Shown in pieces: positions 22,288-25,919 of a stretch of 25,919 nucleotides of DNA; within the stretch, counting starts at the first letter, position 1; every line of letters starts with the position of its first letter. The notes under the pieces were generated by a model. It was not told the origin of the DNA, ran no database searches, and saw nothing but the letters and a program-made list of their open reading frames with translations. This stretch comes from JBBSOW01 sp038259365 (lineage in GTDB: Bacteria; Actinomycetota; Actinomycetes; Propionibacteriales; Propionibacteriaceae): contig JBBSOW010000039.1 in the NCBI GenBank assembly GCA_038259365.1, forward strand, positions 1-25,919. Direction: 5' to 3'. The translations under genes and the position numbers were made by a program.

Positions 22288-24132
22288 GTGTCGACCTTCA
22301 CGAATCCCACCGCCCCTCCGTCCTTGAACCCAGCGAGACAAGAAAGCGCAGGTAGCAACGTGTCTATCTCACCGACGACTGCAGAGTCACCCCGCAAGCC
22401 TCCATTTCAGGCACCCACCGCCGATGAGGGAGTTCACGGCCCCTCTGTGGTCCGTCAAACCCCGCAGGACATTCTGCGGCGAAAGGCGTGGGCAGACGCA
22501 AGGTTCGGGGTCATCGTGCACTGGGGAATCTCCTCCGTCCTCGGGGGAGTCTGGGATGGGAAGCACGTGGAGGGGCTGGCCGAATGGATCCAGTTCAAGG
22601 CCAAGATCCCCTTGACCGAATACGGCGATCTGGCAAAGTCGTTCAACCCGACTGACTTCAACGCGCGTGACTGGGTGCGCATGGCGTCGCAAGCCGGGGC
22701 GACGTACTTCGTGTACACGGCGAAACATCACGACGGGTTCGCCATGTTTGCTTCGGAAGCGTCGGCGTACAACGTTATAGATGCGACACCGTTTGGTCGC
22801 GATCCATTGGCCGAGATTGCGCAGGCGTGCGCCGAATACGGAGTCATGCTTGGCATCTACTACTCCCAAACCATCGATTGGGAAGACCCGGACGCGGTGG
22901 GGCTGCGGTGCAACGACTGGGACTACGACCCCGAACAGGGCGATTTCCACCGCTACTGGCGTCGCAAGGCTATTCCGCAGCTTCGTGAAATTCTCAGCAA
23001 TTACGGACACATCGGACTGTTGTGGTTCGACATGCCCGGTGGCATACCGGAGCAATGCGCCCACGAGGCCTTCGACCTGGTCAGAGAGCTGCAACCTGAT
23101 GCCGTCATCAACAGTCGCCTCGGTGGCGGCGCCGACGCTGACTACCACTCCATGGATGACAACTACTTCAACAACATCCTGCCGGCTCGGGACTGGGAAA
23201 CGGCCGCAACCACGAACGACAGCTGGGGGTACTCGAAACTGGCGGCTGGATGGAAGCCGGTGGCGGGCCTGTGTAAAACGTTGGCCTACACGGTGAGTCG
23301 CGGCGGAAATCTTCTGCTGAACGCGGGGCCCGACGCCACCGGCTCGATGCCGCAAAAGACACTAGACCAGTTTGCCGGCATCGGGGCGTGGATGAGCCGT
23401 GCCGCACCGGGCATCCACGCTGCGGGCGCCTCGCCCTTCGTGGGTAGCTTCGATTGGGGTTACGTCACCACCCGCGAGTCCTCGCTCTACCTCCATATCG
23501 CCGATCATCAGCAGGAGGAACTGTCCTTGCCCGGACTCGCGGCGGAGCCCGCCACCGTTCGCGATTGTGCAGATGGGGCCCCGGTACCTTTTGCCGTGGC
23601 CGACGTCCGGGCCGGTGGTAGCGGGCTCGTCGTGAGTGTCGAGCTGCCCACACCGACCGATGAGACGCCGAGAACCATCGAGGTCGCCTTCGGCGAAGCG
23701 CCCAGAGTTGCCCAGGAGATCGTGCAGATCCCAGGGTGCGCCCTTCAACTCGATGTTTGGACAGCTAAAAGCGGCTCCGACGGATCGGTACGTTGGGACT
23801 GCACTATGACGACCCCGGGCGACTACCGTGCGGTGCTGCTCAGCAAGGAGACGTTCCGCAACGATGACCCACAATGGTGGGCCGAGGGTATGACGGGGAC
23901 CCTCGTCGCGGACACTGTCCGACAGCCATTCACGCTGCACCGAGACGGAGACGAGCCCTACCCGATCCTCCATTACTGGAAGCTTGTTCGAAGTGAGATA
24001 GGGCGGCTTGCGGTGCCCCGTGCAGGGAAGCATGAGCTAGCGATCGAGGACCTGGTGGTCGTCGACTCCAAATGGGACAGAGCCGGTGTCAACATGATCG
24101 CCGTCCGGCTGGAGCCCGTCACAGGGGACTAG
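22288..24132 (+). CDS. GH29 alpha-L-fucosidase
   Basis: Glycoside hydrolase of 614 residues that releases terminal alpha-L-fucose with retention. The catalytic TIM barrel begins near residue 65: RFGVIVHWGISSV (72-84), TAKHHDGFAMF (144-154), GIYYSQTIDW (189-198) and LLWFDMPGG (244-252), where Asp248 is at the GH29 nucleophile position; GGNLLLNAGPDATG closes the barrel. A beta-sandwich C-terminal region of about 230 residues follows. There is no recognisable signal peptide, so it is probably intracellular. The first 50 residues are Ser/Pro/Thr-rich and disordered-looking; besides GTG 22288, a GTG at 22360 could be the start. The acid/base residue cannot be placed by eye. It faces the second fucosidase, with only eight bases between the stops. 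Confidence 0.9.
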   Translation: MSTFTNPTAPPSLNPARQESAGSNVSISPTTAESPRKPPFQAPTADEGVHGPSVVRQTPQDILRRKAWADARFGVIVHWGISSVLGGVWDGKHVEGLAEWIQFKAKIPLTEYGDLAKSFNPTDFNARDWVRMASQAGATYFVYTAKHHDGFAMFASEASAYNVIDATPFGRDPLAEIAQACAEYGVMLGIYYSQTIDWEDPDAVGLRCNDWDYDPEQGDFHRYWRRKAIPQLREILSNYGHIGLLWFDMPGGIPEQCAHEAFDLVRELQPDAVINSRLGGGADADYHSMDDNYFNNILPARDWETAATTNDSWGYSKLAAGWKPVAGLCKTLAYTVSRGGNLLLNAGPDATGSMPQKTLDQFAGIGAWMSRAAPGIHAAGASPFVGSFDWGYVTTRESSLYLHIADHQQEELSLPGLAAEPATVRDCADGAPVPFAVADVRAGGSGLVVSVELPTPTDETPRTIEVAFGEAPRVAQEIVQIPGCALQLDVWTAKSGSDGSVRWDCTMTTPGDYRAVLLSKETFRNDDPQWWAEGMTGTLVADTVRQPFTLHRDGDEPYPILHYWKLVRSEIGRLAVPRAGKHELAIEDLVVVDSKWDRAGVNMIAVRLEPVTGD

Positions 24133-24140
24133 TACGGAGG

Positions 24141-25508
24141 CTAAGAGACTGGAATGGCGATGATCGCGGGCCCGTCTGCGGGCTCGAGCATGGTCACCTC
24201 CAGCGCGCTGTCCCGGACTGCAAGAGTTGCCACGTCGCCCACGCCCGGCGGTCGAACCGTCGCACGAGCCACATCGAACCCCTCGCGCGGAATCGCCAAC
24301 GGAGTTGTTCCGACGTGGTCGACCAGCGCAATCAAGTGGCTGGGAGTGCGCAGCCATCGAACCCACGGGTCATCGGAGGGCTCTACCTGTTCTTGGGCTG
24401 CCGAACCGGCAACGACGAGTATCTCTTTGGCCAGCTGCATCCATCGGCCGAGGGACCACAGAGCCTCCTGCTGAAGCTCGGGAATCAGGCCCGCGGCGGT
24501 CGGCCCGACATTCAGTAGGAGCCTGCCGTTGCGAGAGACGATGTCCCCCAGGAGTCTGGAAAGTCCACGACCATCCAGGTACTGCTCGGGGCCTTCGAGC
24601 TGGTTGTAGCCGAAGGACAGCCCGATCCCGCGGCAGTGCTCCCAGTTGGCCGCCGACTCGGAATCGCCGCGGGCTTCGTATTCGCTGGTGCGGTAGTCCC
24701 AGTGCGTCGCGCCCCAGCGGTCGTTGATGACACCGTCCGGGTTGCGGAGGTAGTAGTCGGTGAGGAACTCGTGCAACGACCCTGGTCCGGTCCGTTTGCC
24801 GGCATCGGGCCAGTTGATGTCGTTCCACAACACGTCGGGTTCGTACCGGTCGACCAGATCACGCAGATGGGCCAGCGCGTACGTGTTGTACGCGTTGTCG
24901 TTGGGCCGGAATTCGCTATCGGGGAAGTCGGCGCCCTCGGGCGGGAAGGTGCTCCAGTCCAGGCCACCCGAGTAGTAGACCCCGAACCGCAGGCCGGCCG
25001 CCCGTGTCGACGCCGCAATCGCGCCGACCAGATCAAGATGTGGGCCGCGGTGCACGGTGTTGCGGGTCCCCGTGCCGGGTGCGTCCCATAGGGCGACTCC
25101 GTCGTGGTGTTTCGTCGTGGGAATGACGACATCCGCCCCGGCCTGCGCGAACAGCTCAACCCAAGAGTCGGGGTCGAATTCCGCGGCCGTCCACTGATCC
25201 AGGAAGGCGTCGTACGGTGCGTCGCCGAATACTCTGCGGTGATGCTCGGCCGCCGGGCTCCCGGGTATGCGCATCGTGTTGCCGTACCACTCGGCGTAGG
25301 GACAGTGCGTCAGTTTGTCGAGGCCTTCGAGTGTCCCGTGCGCACCGCTGCACTCCGCCCAGGCGGGCACAGAGTAGGGACCCCAGTGGATGAAGATGCC
25401 CAGTTTGGCTCGGGGATGCCAGGCGGGGATGGGGCGCTGGAGCGAATCCCAGATGTCCTCAGGTGCTGGGGTGATGGCCGCGAACGGGGCAACGTGCGCG
25501 TCGTGCAT
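24141..25508 (-). CDS. GH29 alpha-L-fucosidase
   Basis: Second fucosidase, 455 residues. Barrel motifs: LGIFIHWGPYSVPAWAE (36-52), TTKHHDGVALWDAP (131-144), FGVYYSGGLDW (175-185), DVLWNDINWPD (225-235) with Asp230 at the nucleophile position, and NGRLLLNVGPTAAGLIPE. The GPYSVPAWAEC loop resembles the classical GH29-A type, while the first fucosidase lacks it, so linkage preferences may differ. No signal peptide is present. ATG 25508 follows GAGGAG; upstream codons in the same frame fall in the intergenic region and look non-coding. The C-terminal 90 residues form a short sandwich domain. It is divergent from the fuconate dehydratase gene, with operator-like repeats between, so released fucose is probably fed straight to that pathway. 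Confidence 0.92.
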   Translation of the reverse strand: MHDAHVAPFAAITPAPEDIWDSLQRPIPAWHPRAKLGIFIHWGPYSVPAWAECSGAHGTLEGLDKLTHCPYAEWYGNTMRIPGSPAAEHHRRVFGDAPYDAFLDQWTAAEFDPDSWVELFAQAGADVVIPTTKHHDGVALWDAPGTGTRNTVHRGPHLDLVGAIAASTRAAGLRFGVYYSGGLDWSTFPPEGADFPDSEFRPNDNAYNTYALAHLRDLVDRYEPDVLWNDINWPDAGKRTGPGSLHEFLTDYYLRNPDGVINDRWGATHWDYRTSEYEARGDSESAANWEHCRGIGLSFGYNQLEGPEQYLDGRGLSRLLGDIVSRNGRLLLNVGPTAAGLIPELQQEALWSLGRWMQLAKEILVVAGSAAQEQVEPSDDPWVRWLRTPSHLIALVDHVGTTPLAIPREGFDVARATVRPPGVGDVATLAVRDSALEVTMLEPADGPAIIAIPVS

Positions 25509-25700
25509 ATCTAGCTCCTCGTGATCGAAAAACGCTGTCCTCGGGGTGGTAAAGCGTCCGGGTGGATGATGTCCGAACCGCACTCCGACGCTTAAACATA
25601 GGTTGTCTAACTCAATCGCGACGCGTCGGTCCGAGGCGTCCATGCTACAAGACACGCCCATTCGGCGCCGCAAATGGCGGGGTAACCGCCTTTACTGTAC

Positions 25701-25740
25701 ACATCGGACATCCAATAATTGGTCTAGACATCGGATGTCT
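25701..25740. promoter_or_regulatory. Operator cluster in the fucosidase/fuconate dehydratase divergent region
   Basis: AGACATC-G-GATGTCT at 25726-25740 is a perfect 7-1-7 palindrome. Two further ACATC half-sites lie in direct order at 25701-25705 and 25708-25712. Another GATGT is at 25568-25572. This is the kind of site a FadR-type GntR protein binds, and such a gene lies 3.7 kb away. The rest of the 300-base gap (25509-25808) shows only promoter-like sequence and no gene. Confidence 0.6.
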
Positions 25741-25753
25741 CTGCGGCTAACGT
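25725..25753 (+). promoter_or_regulatory. Promoter of the L-fuconate dehydratase gene
   Basis: TAGACA at 25725-25730 differs from the ideal -35 by one base, and TAACGT at 25748-25753 fits the actinobacterial T-A-n-n-n-T -10; the spacer is exactly 17. The palindrome at 25726-25740 covers the -35 and part of the spacer, so a bound regulator would block RNA polymerase. The expected leader is about 50 bases. Confidence 0.5.
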
Positions 25754-25808
25754 TGGTCGTGAGCAACCACCGAACTCCCTAGTCATTCCACGTCACCCGG
25801 AGGTCTTC

Positions 25809-25919
25809 ATGCCCTCAGCTTCGTCGCGTACGCGCGTTATCGCCCTTGATGTCAGGGATGTCCGGTTCCCGACGTCGAAGTTTCTCGATGGTTCTGACGC
25901 AATGAACAAGGATCCGGAC
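25809..25919 (+). CDS. fucD: L-fuconate dehydratase, N-terminal part (enolase superfamily)
   Basis: The first 37 codons of a gene that runs off the window. ATG 25809 follows GGAGG by five bases. Residues 10-33 contain VIALDVRDVRFPTS and LDGSDAMNKDPD, a segment I recognise as the N-terminus of L-fuconate dehydratases of the mandelate-racemase branch of the enolase superfamily. These dehydrate L-fuconate to 2-keto-3-deoxy-L-fuconate in the non-phosphorylating route for L-fucose. The active-site barrel lies outside the window, so the call rests on this N-terminal signature and on the two neighbouring fucosidases. Further fucose-pathway genes (fucose dehydrogenase, lactonase, KDF dehydrogenase or aldolase, transporter) would be expected beyond the right edge. 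Confidence 0.8.
   Translation, partial: MPSASSRTRVIALDVRDVRFPTSKFLDGSDAMNKDPD

Noticed and set aside
1..25919. CRISPR arrays, tRNA/rRNA genes, riboswitches and complete insertion sequences
   Set aside because: No regularly spaced repeats, cloverleaf-like sequence, known aptamer core or transposase with inverted ends was found on either strand by reading; very short or diverged elements could be missed.

Overview
The window is GC-rich, densely coded, actinobacterial-type DNA. Supporting signs are GTG/TTG starts, TAGGCT-type -10 boxes, Tat-type signals on the secreted enzymes, and LacI, FadR-type GntR and DUF993 families in their usual actinobacterial form. No rRNA, tRNA, CRISPR array or intact insertion sequence was seen. 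I cannot name the species.

Left arm (1-6111) is mixed accessory DNA. It holds the tail of a probable VOC-fold protein overlapping an AraC-type regulator, a decayed MazF/PemK-like toxin remnant, a MacB-like ABC ATPase/permease pair, an EamA-type exporter coupled to a small unknown protein, a broken small gene, and an intact VapBC toxin-antitoxin pair with palindromes in front of it.

Middle (6125-10541): a three-gene minus-strand operon (Gfo/Idh/MocA oxidoreductase, DUF993 aldolase-like protein, TIM-barrel isomerase/epimerase). The genes overlap by 1-4 bases. The operon diverges from its probable LacI-family regulator across two overlapping palindromic operators.

Core (10535-21184): six minus-strand genes that read as a glycosaminoglycan-degradation operon. 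In transcription order they are a Tat-exported chondroitinase ABC-type lyase, two formylglycine-type sulfatases without signal peptides, a Tat-exported PL8 lyase of the hyaluronate/chondroitin AC type, a TIM-barrel isomerase, and an AgaS-like SIS protein. The inferred flow is: lyases cut chondroitin, dermatan or hyaluronan outside the cell, unsaturated oligosaccharides enter by a transporter not in this window, sulfatases act in the cytoplasm, and the SIS protein handles the amino-sugar phosphate.

Right arm (21368-25919): a FadR-type GntR regulator, two convergent GH29 alpha-L-fucosidases without signal peptides, and the first 37 codons of an L-fuconate dehydratase. The last is divergent from the second fucosidase, with a perfect palindrome over its promoter. 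This is a fucose-release and oxidative fucose-catabolism module. Its position beside chondroitin lyases and sulfatases suggests a fucosylated, sulfated glycan (fucosylated chondroitin sulfate, or host mucin and matrix glycans) as the natural diet; that is inference.
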